DNA of 64,000 bases from Pauljensenia sp902373545 (lineage in GTDB: Bacteria; Actinomycetota; Actinomycetes; Actinomycetales; Actinomycetaceae): the NCBI RefSeq assembly GCF_041432775.1, contig NZ_JAPWAG010000007.1, positions 48,268 to 112,267 of the forward strand, in the 5' to 3' direction. A program made the translations under genes and the position numbers. Shown piece by piece: positions 50,170-58,746 of the stretch. The notes beneath the pieces were generated by a model. It was not told the origin of the DNA and made no database searches. It worked only from the letters and a program-made list of their open reading frames with translations. The number at the start of each line of letters is the position of its first letter. The stretch's first letter is position 1.

Positions 50170-51270
50170 TTAATAGTTCATCTGCATCGCGGTGCGGACC
50201 TCGGACAGGGTCTGGTCCGCCTGCTCATTGGCACGTTCGTTGCCAGCGTGCAGGATGCTCAGCAGATAGTCTTCGTTGGCGATCAGCTCGGCGCGGCGCT
50301 CACGCAGGGGAGCGAGCATCTCATTGAGGGACTCGATGACGAGCGCCTTGAGGGTGCCCGCGCCGGCGTCGCCGATGCGGTCCGCGATTGCCTCGGGTGC
50401 ATCGCCCGTGGCCAGCGAGGCCAGCATCAGCAGGTTGGAAACCTCGGGTCGGCCGACCGGATCGAAGGTGATGCGACGCTGCGCGTCCGTCTTCGCCTTC
50501 TTCAGGATCTTCGCGGTTTCATCGGCGCTCATGCGCAGCTCGATCGTGTTACCGCGCGACTTCGACATCTTCTGTCCGTCCGTGCCCAGCAGCAACGGGA
50601 CTTCGGACAGGAGGGCCTCGGGGCGGGGGAACACGGGACGCTCGGGGGTCGCGCGGCCGTAGCGCTTGTCGAAGCGCTGGGCGATCAGGCGTGCCTGCTC
50701 AAGGTGAGGGAGCTGGTCCTGACCCACGGGCACGATGTTCGCCTTGCAGAAGAGGATGTCGGCGGCCTGGTGGACCGGGTAGGTCAGCATGAGGCCCGTC
50801 ATTGCGCGGCCCTCGGTGGCCTCCAGCTCGGCCTTCACCGTCGGGTTGCGGTGCAGCTCCGACTCGGTGACCAGCGAGAGGAAGGGCAGCATCAGCTGGT
50901 TGAGGGCCGGGACCGCCGAGTGGTTGAAGATCGTGGAACGCTCGGGGTCGATGCCCGCGGCCAGGTAGTCGGCGACGAGGCCGAGGACGCGCTCACGGAT
51001 CGGGCCCACGCCGTCGCGGTCGGTGATCACCTGGTAGTCGGCGACCAGAATCCAGGTCTCAACCCCGCGGTTCTGCAGCAGTACGCGGTTACGCAGCGTG
51101 CCGAAGTAGTGGCCCAGGTGCAGGTGACCGGTGGGGCGGTCACCCGTGAGGATGCGGAAACGCGAGGGGTCCTGGTCGATCGCCAGGTCAATTTCGGCGC
51201 TGCGGGCCTTGGAGCGGGCCAGCGAGGCGTCGGAGGTTGCGGTTTCCAGGGCATCTTCACTGCGAGTCAT
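50170..51270 (-). CDS. trpS: Tryptophanyl-tRNA synthetase
   Basis: 366 residues, class I synthetase. HIGH-type motif GHLHLGH at 48-54 after LTGDRPT, and KMSKS at 234-238 in GTDGQKMSKSRGN. The N-terminal 30 residues are an extension before the catalytic fold. ATG 51270 lacks a Shine-Dalgarno; TAGGAT lies 6 nt upstream, so a leaderless message is likely. It sits between glgX and glgE on the same strand but probably has its own promoter; the link to glycogen genes is positional only. Confidence 0.96.
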   Translation of the reverse strand: MTRSEDALETATSDASLARSKARSAEIDLAIDQDPSRFRILTGDRPTGHLHLGHYFGTLRNRVLLQNRGVETWILVADYQVITDRDGVGPIRERVLGLVADYLAAGIDPERSTIFNHSAVPALNQLMLPFLSLVTESELHRNPTVKAELEATEGRAMTGLMLTYPVHQAADILFCKANIVPVGQDQLPHLEQARLIAQRFDKRYGRATPERPVFPRPEALLSEVPLLLGTDGQKMSKSRGNTIELRMSADETAKILKKAKTDAQRRITFDPVGRPEVSNLLMLASLATGDAPEAIADRIGDAGAGTLKALVIESLNEMLAPLRERRAELIANEDYLLSILHAGNERANEQADQTLSEVRTAMQMNY

Positions 51271-51276
51271 GCGTTG

Positions 51277-51282
51277 ATCCTA
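51277..51282 (-). promoter_or_regulatory. -10-like TAGGAT, putative leaderless promoter of trpS
   Basis: On the minus strand TAGGAT is followed by six bases and ATG 51270; no ribosome-binding site. Confidence 0.45.
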
Positions 51283-51314
51283 ACGAGTGGGGGAGGGAAA
51301 TGTAAAAAAGGGGC

Positions 51315-53603
51315 TCAGTTTTCCGGCTGGAACGCGATGTCGGAGAGCAGGATCGTCACGGACAGGGCATCGATCGTCAGCGTGGAGTGAGGGGCGACGT
51401 GCTCGACCTCAAGGGAGAGCTCATCGGGGTCGAGCGAGGAGCCGACGCCGCCGTCCGCCGGGGTCTCCCACACGGTGGAGTACGCGATCAGCCAGTCCAG
51501 GTCGTGGCCTTCGGGCAGTGTAACCTCGGCGTCGTTGAGGTTCGCATTGATGATGACGAGGGCATCACGGTCGCCCCACTTCACGCCCGAGCGCAGCATC
51601 TGGAAGGTGCGGTGACGCGAGTCCGTCCAGCCGTAGTCCGGCATCGGCGTGCCCTGGGCGGTGTACCACGACAGGTCGGCGATGGAGTCCCCGCCGAAGG
51701 GTCGCCCGGTCGCGAAGGAGTCGGGGCGCAGCACCGGGTGCGCCTTGCGCAGGGCGATCAGCCAGGAGACGGCGTCGATCTGGGCCTGCTGGCCCTCGGC
51801 CAGGTCCCAGTCGACCCAGGAGATCGGGCCGTCTTGGCAGTAGGCGTTGTTGTTGCCGTACTGGGTGCGTCCGAACTCGTCGCCGCCCGTGAGCATGGGC
51901 GTTCCCGAGGAGACGAACATGGTGGCCAGGATGTTGCGCTGCGAGCGCGCGCGCAGCTGCGCGATCGGCATGTTGGCCAGGATTCGGTAGGGCGTCGCGG
52001 AATCAGGGTGGGTCGCGCCCGACGCGAGCGTTCCCTCGAGGCCGTGGTTCCACGAGCGGTTATCGTCTGAGCCGTCGCGGTTGTTCTCGAGATTGTCCTT
52101 GTTGTGCTTGTGGTCGTAGGCGGTCATGTCCGCCAGGGTGAAGCCATCGTGCGCGGTCACGAAGTTAATGGAGGCGCGCGGTCCGCGCAGCCGACCCAGC
52201 CCATGATCAAAGACGTCCCGGGATCCGGACAAGCGGGTCGCCAGGTCGTTGGGGCCGAACACGATGTGGCCCGAGGCCTGGGCGCGCACATCCGCCAGCC
52301 AGAAGTTACGCAAGGCACCACGGTAGTGGTCGTTCCACTCGGAGAATGGAACGGGAAAGTTGCCGGTTTGCCAGCCGCCGGGGCCGACGTCCCAAGGCTC
52401 GGCAATGAGCTTGGTGCGGGCCAGGATGCCGTCCGTGGCCATCGCGATGAGGAGCGGGTGCATCGGGCTAAAGCCGGTGGCAAAACGCCCCAGCGTCGCA
52501 GCCAGGTCGAAGCGGAAGCCGTCCACTCCCATGTCGCGCACCCAGTAGCGCAGCGAGTCGAGGACCATCTGGATAGTCCGGGGATTGTCCATGTTCATCG
52601 TGTTGCCGGTGCCGGTCACGTCGATGCTCTGAACCGGGCGTGAGTTCGTGTGACGGTAGTACATGTCGGAGTCCAGGCCGCGCCACGACAGGGAGGGGCC
52701 TGCGTCTCCGCCTTCGCAGGTGTGGTTGTAGACGACGTCGAGGATGACCTCAATGCCTGCCTTGTGCAGGAGGGAGACCATTCCGCGGAACTCGTCGACG
52801 ACGGCCTGGGCACCGCGGGCCCGCGAGTCGGCGGTCGCGTAGGAGGGTTCGGGCGCGAAGAAGGACAGCGTCGAGTAGCCCCAGTAGTTCGTCAGGCCAC
52901 GCTCGGTGAGGAAAGGCTCATCGCACTTGGCGTGGATCGGCAGCAGCTCCACGGCCGTAACTCCCAGGTCCTTGAGGTAGGACACGGACGCCGGGTGGGC
53001 CAGGCCCGCGTAGGTGCCGCGCAGAGGCTCGGGCACGCCGGGCATGTTCTTGGTGAATCCCTTGACGTGGATCTCGTAGATGACCGAGGTCTCCCAGGGG
53101 ATGTCGGGCTGGGGGATGATCGGGAATGAGGGCTCGACCACGACCGAGCGCGGCATGTAGGGAGCGGAATCGATGGGGGAGCGACGCATCGGGTATTCCG
53201 ACGGGTACAGATCCTCGTCCACGCTGTGGGCGTACACGGCGGGCTTCATGTCCACGAATCCGTCCACGCCGCGCCCGTAGGGGTCCAGCAGGAGTTTGTG
53301 GGAGTTAAAGAACTTGCCGCCGTCCGGGTCCCAGGTGCCGTGCGCGCGGAATCCATAGCGTGTGCCCGCACCGTAGCCCGGAATGTGTCCGTGCCACACG
53401 CCGGTCTTCGGACCCAGCAGAGCGAAGCGCGTCTCAGCCCCGGCCTCGTCGAAGATGCACATGTCCACCCCCGAGGCGTTGCGCGCGATCACCGCGACGT
53501 CGAGCCCGTCGCCCGACGGGTAGACGCCCAGGCGGGTGGGCTGCGGGTTAGGTTCGGTGACGCGCCGTGTGGGAGCAGGGGACGAGCCGGATCGCTCGGA
53601 CAT
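51315..53603 (-). CDS. glgX: Glycogen debranching enzyme GlgX (isoamylase family)
   Basis: 762 residues, GH13_11. Hydrolyses alpha-1,6 branches of phosphorylase-limited glycogen. CBM48 domain at the N-terminus (GVWHGHIPGYGAGTRYGFRA), barrel with VVYNHTCEGGDAGPSLSWRG, nucleophile D366 in GFRFDLAATLGR, acid/base E402 in KLIAEPWDVGPGGW and FVTAHDGFTLADM. About 100 residues longer than E. coli GlgX, as usual in actinobacteria. ATG 53603 has GGAAGAGG about 13 nt upstream. The 235-base divergent gap to etfB holds a minus-strand TATATT and other AT-rich bases likely forming its promoter. Confidence 0.96.
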   Translation of the reverse strand: MSERSGSSPAPTRRVTEPNPQPTRLGVYPSGDGLDVAVIARNASGVDMCIFDEAGAETRFALLGPKTGVWHGHIPGYGAGTRYGFRAHGTWDPDGGKFFNSHKLLLDPYGRGVDGFVDMKPAVYAHSVDEDLYPSEYPMRRSPIDSAPYMPRSVVVEPSFPIIPQPDIPWETSVIYEIHVKGFTKNMPGVPEPLRGTYAGLAHPASVSYLKDLGVTAVELLPIHAKCDEPFLTERGLTNYWGYSTLSFFAPEPSYATADSRARGAQAVVDEFRGMVSLLHKAGIEVILDVVYNHTCEGGDAGPSLSWRGLDSDMYYRHTNSRPVQSIDVTGTGNTMNMDNPRTIQMVLDSLRYWVRDMGVDGFRFDLAATLGRFATGFSPMHPLLIAMATDGILARTKLIAEPWDVGPGGWQTGNFPVPFSEWNDHYRGALRNFWLADVRAQASGHIVFGPNDLATRLSGSRDVFDHGLGRLRGPRASINFVTAHDGFTLADMTAYDHKHNKDNLENNRDGSDDNRSWNHGLEGTLASGATHPDSATPYRILANMPIAQLRARSQRNILATMFVSSGTPMLTGGDEFGRTQYGNNNAYCQDGPISWVDWDLAEGQQAQIDAVSWLIALRKAHPVLRPDSFATGRPFGGDSIADLSWYTAQGTPMPDYGWTDSRHRTFQMLRSGVKWGDRDALVIINANLNDAEVTLPEGHDLDWLIAYSTVWETPADGGVGSSLDPDELSLEVEHVAPHSTLTIDALSVTILLSDIAFQPEN

Positions 53604-53838
53604 AAAAATGCGCCTCTTCCTGGTGAACCCCTGATGGAGTCATTGCCTCATAAATATAGTTGCCCCCCATCATACGTGACCGACAACAAGGCGGTCGGAT
53701 CGTCGGGAAAAAGACCTATGGGAAGGCGCATAGAACGTGCGCACACACAGGAGGGTGCCCCGCGCGCGGACTGTGGTGTGCGCCGGTGAGGTGACCCTCA
53801 TATGGGCGAGGGGCCAGGAATGTGGCACGCTAGAAGCC

Positions 53839-54642
53839 ATGAGAATTGTCGTGTGTGTGAAGCATGTCCCAGACATGCAGTCCGAACGCCGTTTTGAGGG
53901 CGGCCGCCTGGTGCGCGGTGAGGACGATGTGCTCAACGAACTGGATGAGAACGCCATCGAGGCTGCGGTCCAGCTCAAGGAAAGCGAAGAGGACGCTGGC
54001 CGCGAGGCCGAGGTCATCGCCCTGACCATGGGCCCCGAGGACGCCGAGGACGCGCTCATGCGCGCCCTGCAAATGGGCGCGGACCGCGCCTTCCTGGTTT
54101 CTGACGAGTTCCTTGAGGGCTCCGACGTTATTACGACGGCCTCCGTGCTCTCCGTCGCGATCGCGAAGATCTCCGACGAGTGCGGCCCCGTCGACCTGGT
54201 TGTCACCGGCATGGCGTCCCTCGACGCGATGACCTCCATGCTGCCCGGCGCCCTGGCCGCCAAGGCCCACATGCCGTTGCTCGGCCTGGCCCGCACGCTG
54301 AGCGTTGAGGACGGCGTCGCCACGATCGAACGCTCCGTTGACGGCTTCACCGAGACGCTGCGCGCGGCCCTGCCCGCCGTCGTCTCCGTGACCGACCAGA
54401 TCAACGAGCCGCGCTACCCGGCCTTCGCGGCGATGAAGGCCGCGCGCAAGAAGCCCCTGGACCAGTGGGGCATCGACGACCTCGTCGAGGTTCCCGGCGG
54501 CGAAGCCCTTGTGATGCGCCGCGCGCTGACCTCCGTGACCTTCAGCGAGGAGAACGTGCGCGACGGTTCGGGCACGATCATCCAGGACGCCGGCGAGGGC
54601 GGGCGTGCGCTGGCCGACTACATTCTTTCGGTGGTGAAGTGA
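53839..54642 (+). CDS. etfB: Electron transfer flavoprotein beta subunit
   Basis: 267 residues. With EtfA forms the FAD/AMP electron carrier. N-terminus MRIVVCVKHVPDMQSERRFE, the NELDENAIEAAVQLKE segment, LTMGPEDAEDALMRALQMGADRA and DLVVTGMASLDAMTSMLPGALA (nucleotide-binding region) are characteristic. ATG 53839 is clear from homology; an upstream GTG frame adds non-homologous residues. No obvious Shine-Dalgarno. etfA follows after 1 nt. Confidence 0.95.
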   Translation: MRIVVCVKHVPDMQSERRFEGGRLVRGEDDVLNELDENAIEAAVQLKESEEDAGREAEVIALTMGPEDAEDALMRALQMGADRAFLVSDEFLEGSDVITTASVLSVAIAKISDECGPVDLVVTGMASLDAMTSMLPGALAAKAHMPLLGLARTLSVEDGVATIERSVDGFTETLRAALPAVVSVTDQINEPRYPAFAAMKAARKKPLDQWGIDDLVEVPGGEALVMRRALTSVTFSEENVRDGSGTIIQDAGEGGRALADYILSVVK

Positions 54643-54643
54643 C

Positions 54644-55621
54644 ATGACGCAGCAGATGAGTTCCCCGATCCTTGTCCTGGCCGACCAGTCCGGGACGCAC
54701 CTGACGTCCCTGGCCCGCCAGGCGGTCACGCTGGCCGCCTCCCTGACCTCCGCCGACGTCGTCGCCCTGTCCGTGGCCCCCACGCCGGACGTGACAGCCC
54801 TGTCCGAGCTGGGCGCGACCCGCGTGCTGCACGCCGACCTGGGTCCGGCCGGTCACGCCTCCGTGGCCGCCTCCGACGCGGTTATCGCCGCGCTGGGCAC
54901 CGACTCCTACGGCCTCGTTCTGCTGTGCTCGGACTACCGTGGCCGCGAGATTGCCGGTCGCGTCGCCGCCCTGACCGAGGCCGGCGTCATCTCCGGTGCC
55001 TCCTCCGTGTCCTTCGACGGTGGCGTCCTCCAGGTCGGCAAGACCGCCCTCGGTGGCTCCTGGTCGATGGGCATCGTCCTGGAGGGCCAGACCCCCATCG
55101 TGGGTATTTCCTCCGGCGTCATTGACGAGGCCCCGGTGGCCTCGCCCGCCTCCCTGACCCCCGAGCCGTTGGCCGTCGAGCTGAGCGCGGAAGCAGCGGC
55201 GGTTGAGGTCGTGTCCTTTGTGGCAGACGAGGAGGACGGCGTGTCCCTGACCGACGCCTCCACCGTCGTGTGCGGCGGCCGTGGCGTCGACGGCGACTTT
55301 GAGCTGGTCCGCTCCCTGGCTGACGCCCTGGGTGGCGCCGTGGGCGCGACCCGCGTGGCCTGCGACGAGGGCTGGGCCCCGCGATCCGAGCAGATCGGCC
55401 AGACCGGTCTGACCGTCACCCCGAACCTGTACATCGGCCTGGGCGTCTCCGGCGCGATCCACCACACGGTGGGCATGCAGTCCGCCGCCCACATCGTCGC
55501 CGTGTGTGATGACCCGGACGCCCCGATCTTCGAGATCGCGGACTTCGGCGTGGTCGGCGACGTCACCGAGGTGGTCCCGGCCGCCCTGGCGATCATCGAG
55601 GAGGCGCGCTCCCAGGCGTGA
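54644..55621 (+). CDS. etfA: Electron transfer flavoprotein alpha subunit
   Basis: 325 residues. The C-terminal FAD-binding domain has the family signature VCGGRGVDGDFELVRSLADA, CDEGWAPRSEQIGQTGLTV, PNLYIGLGVSGAIHHTVGMQ and VCDDPDAPIFEIADFGVVGD. The N-terminal domain is more divergent. No acyl-CoA dehydrogenase or ETF-quinone oxidoreductase gene is nearby, so donors and acceptors are unknown. The stop overlaps the GTG of the next gene (GTGA), making an unusual coupling with a cysteine desulfurase. Confidence 0.95.
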   Translation: MTQQMSSPILVLADQSGTHLTSLARQAVTLAASLTSADVVALSVAPTPDVTALSELGATRVLHADLGPAGHASVAASDAVIAALGTDSYGLVLLCSDYRGREIAGRVAALTEAGVISGASSVSFDGGVLQVGKTALGGSWSMGIVLEGQTPIVGISSGVIDEAPVASPASLTPEPLAVELSAEAAAVEVVSFVADEEDGVSLTDASTVVCGGRGVDGDFELVRSLADALGGAVGATRVACDEGWAPRSEQIGQTGLTVTPNLYIGLGVSGAIHHTVGMQSAAHIVAVCDDPDAPIFEIADFGVVGDVTEVVPAALAIIEEARSQA

Positions 55622-56823
55622 GCGTCTACCTCGACCACGCGGCCACGACGCCGCTGCGCGAGTGTGCGCTTGACGCGTGGACGCGCGCCCAGCGTGACCT
55701 GGCTGCAACTCCCGGCAATCCCGCCGCCCTCCACTTCGGAGGGCGGCGGGCCCGTCGCATGCTCGACGACGCGCGCGAACAGGTCGCTCGCGCCCTGGGC
55801 GCGGACATCCACGAGGTCATCTTCACCTCGGGGGCAACGGAATCCGACGCGCTCGGCGTCATGGCGGCGGCCCGGGGAATGCGCGGCCGTGACGGTGAGC
55901 GCGACCTGATCGTCGTCTCCGGCCTCGAGCACGACGCGGTCGCCCATCAGCGAGAGGTAGCCTCACGCGAGGGCTTCTCCTGGGAGGTTCTGCCCGTGGA
56001 TGCGGGCGGCGTGTCCATCCTGCCCGGTGAATCCGGTGACGATGCGCCCGCCTCGTGGGACGCTCGCCTCGCGCTCGGGTCCATGACCCTCGTGTCCTCC
56101 GAGATTGGCACGATTCAGCCGGTCGCAGACTTCGCTGAGCTCATGCACGCCAGCGGAGGCCTCGTCCATTCCGATGCCGCCCAAGCCATCCCCACACTGG
56201 ACGTGTCCTTTGCGGAACTCGGCCTGGATCTCATGAGCGTGGGCGGACACAAGGTCGGCGCCCCCGCTGGTATCGGCGTTCTCCTCGCCCGGCGTGGCAT
56301 CCCCATGACGACTGACCGGCCCGGCGGTGGCCACGAGCGATCGATTCGCTCGGGCACCCCGGACGTGGCGGGCGCCTGCGCGCTCGCAGCCGCACTCACC
56401 GAGGTCGTCGCCGAGCGCTCAGCTTTCGCCGCCCGCGCGGCCGACCTGCGCGCGCACCTGCTGTCTCACCTGCCGGAGGGAACGTATCCGACCGTGGGGG
56501 AGTCGGCCTCGTCGAGCGCGATCATCCACCTGTCCCTGCCCACCGCCCGCCCCGAGGCTGTGCTCATGGCCTTCGACATGGCCGGGATCGCCGTGTCCGC
56601 CGGGTCCGCCTGTCACGCGGGGGTCACGCGCCCCTCCGAGATCGTCATGGCGATGGGACGCAGCGAGGAGCAGGCGCTCGGCGTCCTTCGTGTCTCGCTC
56701 GGCCATGAGACGAGCCGCGACGATATCGACGCCTTCCTGGCCGCCCTGCCCGTGGCTATCCGTGCGGGTGCCGCCCTGGACGGCGTCGCCCACGTGCGCA
56801 ACGAACGAAACGAGGGACGCTAG
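55618..56823 (+). CDS. Cysteine desulfurase (NifS/IscS-like)
   Basis: 401 residues, PLP enzyme that releases sulfur from cysteine. VYLDHAATTPLRECAL at the start, HFGGRRARRMLDDAREQVA, FTSGATESDALGV, PLP-binding K212 in SVGGHKVGAP, and catalytic C332 in SAGSACHAGVTRPS. It lies directly before mnmA with no gap (stop 56821-56823, mnmA ATG 56824), so it probably supplies persulfide to MnmA for tRNA 2-thiolation. GTG start overlaps etfA. Confidence 0.94.
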   Translation: MSVYLDHAATTPLRECALDAWTRAQRDLAATPGNPAALHFGGRRARRMLDDAREQVARALGADIHEVIFTSGATESDALGVMAAARGMRGRDGERDLIVVSGLEHDAVAHQREVASREGFSWEVLPVDAGGVSILPGESGDDAPASWDARLALGSMTLVSSEIGTIQPVADFAELMHASGGLVHSDAAQAIPTLDVSFAELGLDLMSVGGHKVGAPAGIGVLLARRGIPMTTDRPGGGHERSIRSGTPDVAGACALAAALTEVVAERSAFAARAADLRAHLLSHLPEGTYPTVGESASSSAIIHLSLPTARPEAVLMAFDMAGIAVSAGSACHAGVTRPSEIVMAMGRSEEQALGVLRVSLGHETSRDDIDAFLAALPVAIRAGAALDGVAHVRNERNEGR

Positions 56824-57909
56824 ATGCGAGTTCTGGCAGCACTGTCCGGCGGCGTGGACTCCGCCGTCGCCGCCGCGAAGGCCGTGGAAGCCGGGCACGA
56901 CGTCGTCGGCGTCCACATGGCCCTGTCCTCTCAGCCCCAGGAGTGTCGCATCGGATCGCGCGGATGCTGCTCGATCGAGGACGCCGGGGACGCTGCGCGC
57001 GCCGCCGAGGTCATCGGCATCCCGTTCTACGTGTGGGACCTCGCGAGCGAATTCGAGCAGACCGTCATCACCGACTTCGTCGCCCAGTACAAGGCCGGGC
57101 GCACCCCCAACCCCTGCGTGCGCTGCAACGAGTTCGTGAAGTTCCGCGAGCTCGCCAGCCGCGCCCGCGCGCTCGGCTTCGACGCCGTGTGCACCGGCCA
57201 CTACGCCGCCATCGTCGATGGCGAAGCTGGGCCCGAGCTGCACCGCGGCGCCGACAACCTCAAGGACCAGTCCTACGTGCTGGCCGTCATGGGCTCCGAG
57301 GAACTGACCCGCGTCGTCCTGCCGCTGGGGGATGCCCCCAACAAGGCGTGGGTGCGCTCCGAGGCCGAGCGCCTGGGCCTGGGCGTGTCCAACAAGCCTG
57401 ACTCCTACGACATCTGCTTTATCCCCGACGGGGACACCCAGGGCTTCCTGCGCGCCCACCTGGGCAGCGCGCAGGGGGACATCGTGACCCCCGAGGGGGA
57501 CGTGCTGGGCCAGCATGAGGGCTACTGGAACTACACGGTCGGCCAACGCAAGGGCCTGGGGATCGGCGCGCCCGCACCAGACGGGCGGCCCCGCTACGTC
57601 CTCGAAACGAGGCCGGAGACCAACCAGGTCGTTGTTGGGGCGTCTGAGCTCCTGTCCATCTCCCGCATCACGGCCACGGACGCCGTCTGGCTCGCCTCCG
57701 ACGACGACGGAGCCGACGCCACCGACCTCTTCGTACAGCTGCGCGCTCACGGCGCGCCCGTTCCCGTGGCCCGGCTGCGGCGCGACGGGGAGCGGATCGA
57801 GGTTGAGCTCGAGGAGAGCGCGCGTGGCGTGGCCCGCGGCCAGTCCATGGTCGTCTACCGGGGCACCCGAGTCCTGGGCGAAGGCACCATCAACGCGACC
57901 GCGCGCTGA
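56824..57909 (+). CDS. mnmA: tRNA-specific 2-thiouridylase MnmA
   Basis: 361 residues. Thiolates U34 of Glu, Gln and Lys tRNAs. PP-loop SGGVDS at 8-13, catalytic C98 in TPNPCVRCNEFVKF and the second cysteine C198 in SYDICFIPDGDTQGF; VGQRKGLGIGAP marks the central domain, followed by the C-terminal beta-barrel. ATG immediately follows the cysteine desulfurase stop codon. The extra CRIGSRGCCS motif near 41-50 is common in actinobacterial forms. Confidence 0.97.
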   Translation: MRVLAALSGGVDSAVAAAKAVEAGHDVVGVHMALSSQPQECRIGSRGCCSIEDAGDAARAAEVIGIPFYVWDLASEFEQTVITDFVAQYKAGRTPNPCVRCNEFVKFRELASRARALGFDAVCTGHYAAIVDGEAGPELHRGADNLKDQSYVLAVMGSEELTRVVLPLGDAPNKAWVRSEAERLGLGVSNKPDSYDICFIPDGDTQGFLRAHLGSAQGDIVTPEGDVLGQHEGYWNYTVGQRKGLGIGAPAPDGRPRYVLETRPETNQVVVGASELLSISRITATDAVWLASDDDGADATDLFVQLRAHGAPVPVARLRRDGERIEVELEESARGVARGQSMVVYRGTRVLGEGTINATAR

Positions 57910-58056
57910 GGCTCGCTGTGCGCACGGCTTCGCCGGGTCCTGCCGCCGCTCTTGACAGGTGTGCCTCCCAGCTTGCCGTTCGCGAGAGTGAACGTGCTAC
58001 CCGAGCCGGCGCCGGCCTCGTCCCCGCGGTGTTCGGACGGGGCCGCGACCATCGGC

Positions 58057-58062
58057 TAGACT
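58057..58062 (+). promoter_or_regulatory. -10-like TAGACT upstream of tRNA-Leu
   Basis: TAGACT lies 9 nt before the first base of the tRNA, so transcription would start within a few bases of the mature 5' end. The -35 (TTCGGA at 58032-58037) is weak and 19 nt away. Confidence 0.45.
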
Positions 58063-58071
58063 GGGGTGCGC

Positions 58072-58152
<81 letters not shown>

Positions 58153-58188
58153 CAGGGTGGCCCCCTCGCAGCGGGGGAGAGCTCCCCA

Positions 58189-58194
58189 TAGACT
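58189..58194 (+). promoter_or_regulatory. -10-like TAGACT, putative leaderless promoter of bcp
   Basis: Seven bases (GAGGGGC) separate TAGACT from ATG 58202. The intervening GAGGGG could also act as a ribosome-binding site on a longer transcript from the tRNA promoter. Confidence 0.4.
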
Positions 58195-58201
58195 GAGGGG
58201 C

Positions 58202-58675
58202 ATGAGCACTTTGGATATCGGCCAGCAGGCCCCCGATTTCACCGTCGAAACCACCCAGGGAACCCTCACCCTGTCCGACCTCCTCGCCGCCTCCTCGCGC
58301 GGCGTCGTCGTCTACTTCTACCCGAAGGCCTCCACGCCCGGCTGCACGAAGGAGGCCTGTGACTTTCGCGATTCCCTGGCCTCGCTCCAGGGTGCGGGCT
58401 ACTCGGTGATCGGTGTGTCCGCCGACTCGATGGCTGCGCTTGAGCGCTTCACGGAGAAGCAGTCCCTCACCTTCCCGCTGGCCTCCGACCCGGATCACGA
58501 GATTCTCGAGGCGTACGGCGCGTGGGGTGAGAAGAAGAACTACGGGCGCACCTACGTGGGCATCATTCGCTCGACCGTGGTTGTCGCTCCTGATGGCACC
58601 GTGGCGCTGGCGCAGTACAACGTCAAGGCGACCGGGCACGTCGCGCGGCTGCGCAAGGCTCTGGGTATCGACTAA
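58202..58675 (+). CDS. bcp: Thioredoxin-dependent thiol peroxidase (Bcp/PrxQ)
   Basis: 157-residue peroxiredoxin. Peroxidatic C48 and resolving C53 in KASTPGCTKEACDFRD give the atypical 2-Cys PrxQ pattern; VYFYPK and VIGVSADSMAALERF follow. Reduces hydrogen peroxide and organic peroxides with thioredoxin as donor. It starts 50 nt after the tRNA-Leu gene and could be read through from it. Confidence 0.95.
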   Translation: MSTLDIGQQAPDFTVETTQGTLTLSDLLAASSRGVVVYFYPKASTPGCTKEACDFRDSLASLQGAGYSVIGVSADSMAALERFTEKQSLTFPLASDPDHEILEAYGAWGEKKNYGRTYVGIIRSTVVVAPDGTVALAQYNVKATGHVARLRKALGID

Positions 58676-58746
58676 CCTCTTGCTTCCTGAGTAATCAACG
58701 CTTATGCTTGTTCGACAAGTACAAGTGTCGTGTTGATGGAGGACTC

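Noticed and set aside
50140..51314. T-box leader for trpS
   Set aside because: The gap upstream of trpS is only 44 bases and the start looks leaderless, leaving no space for a T-box.
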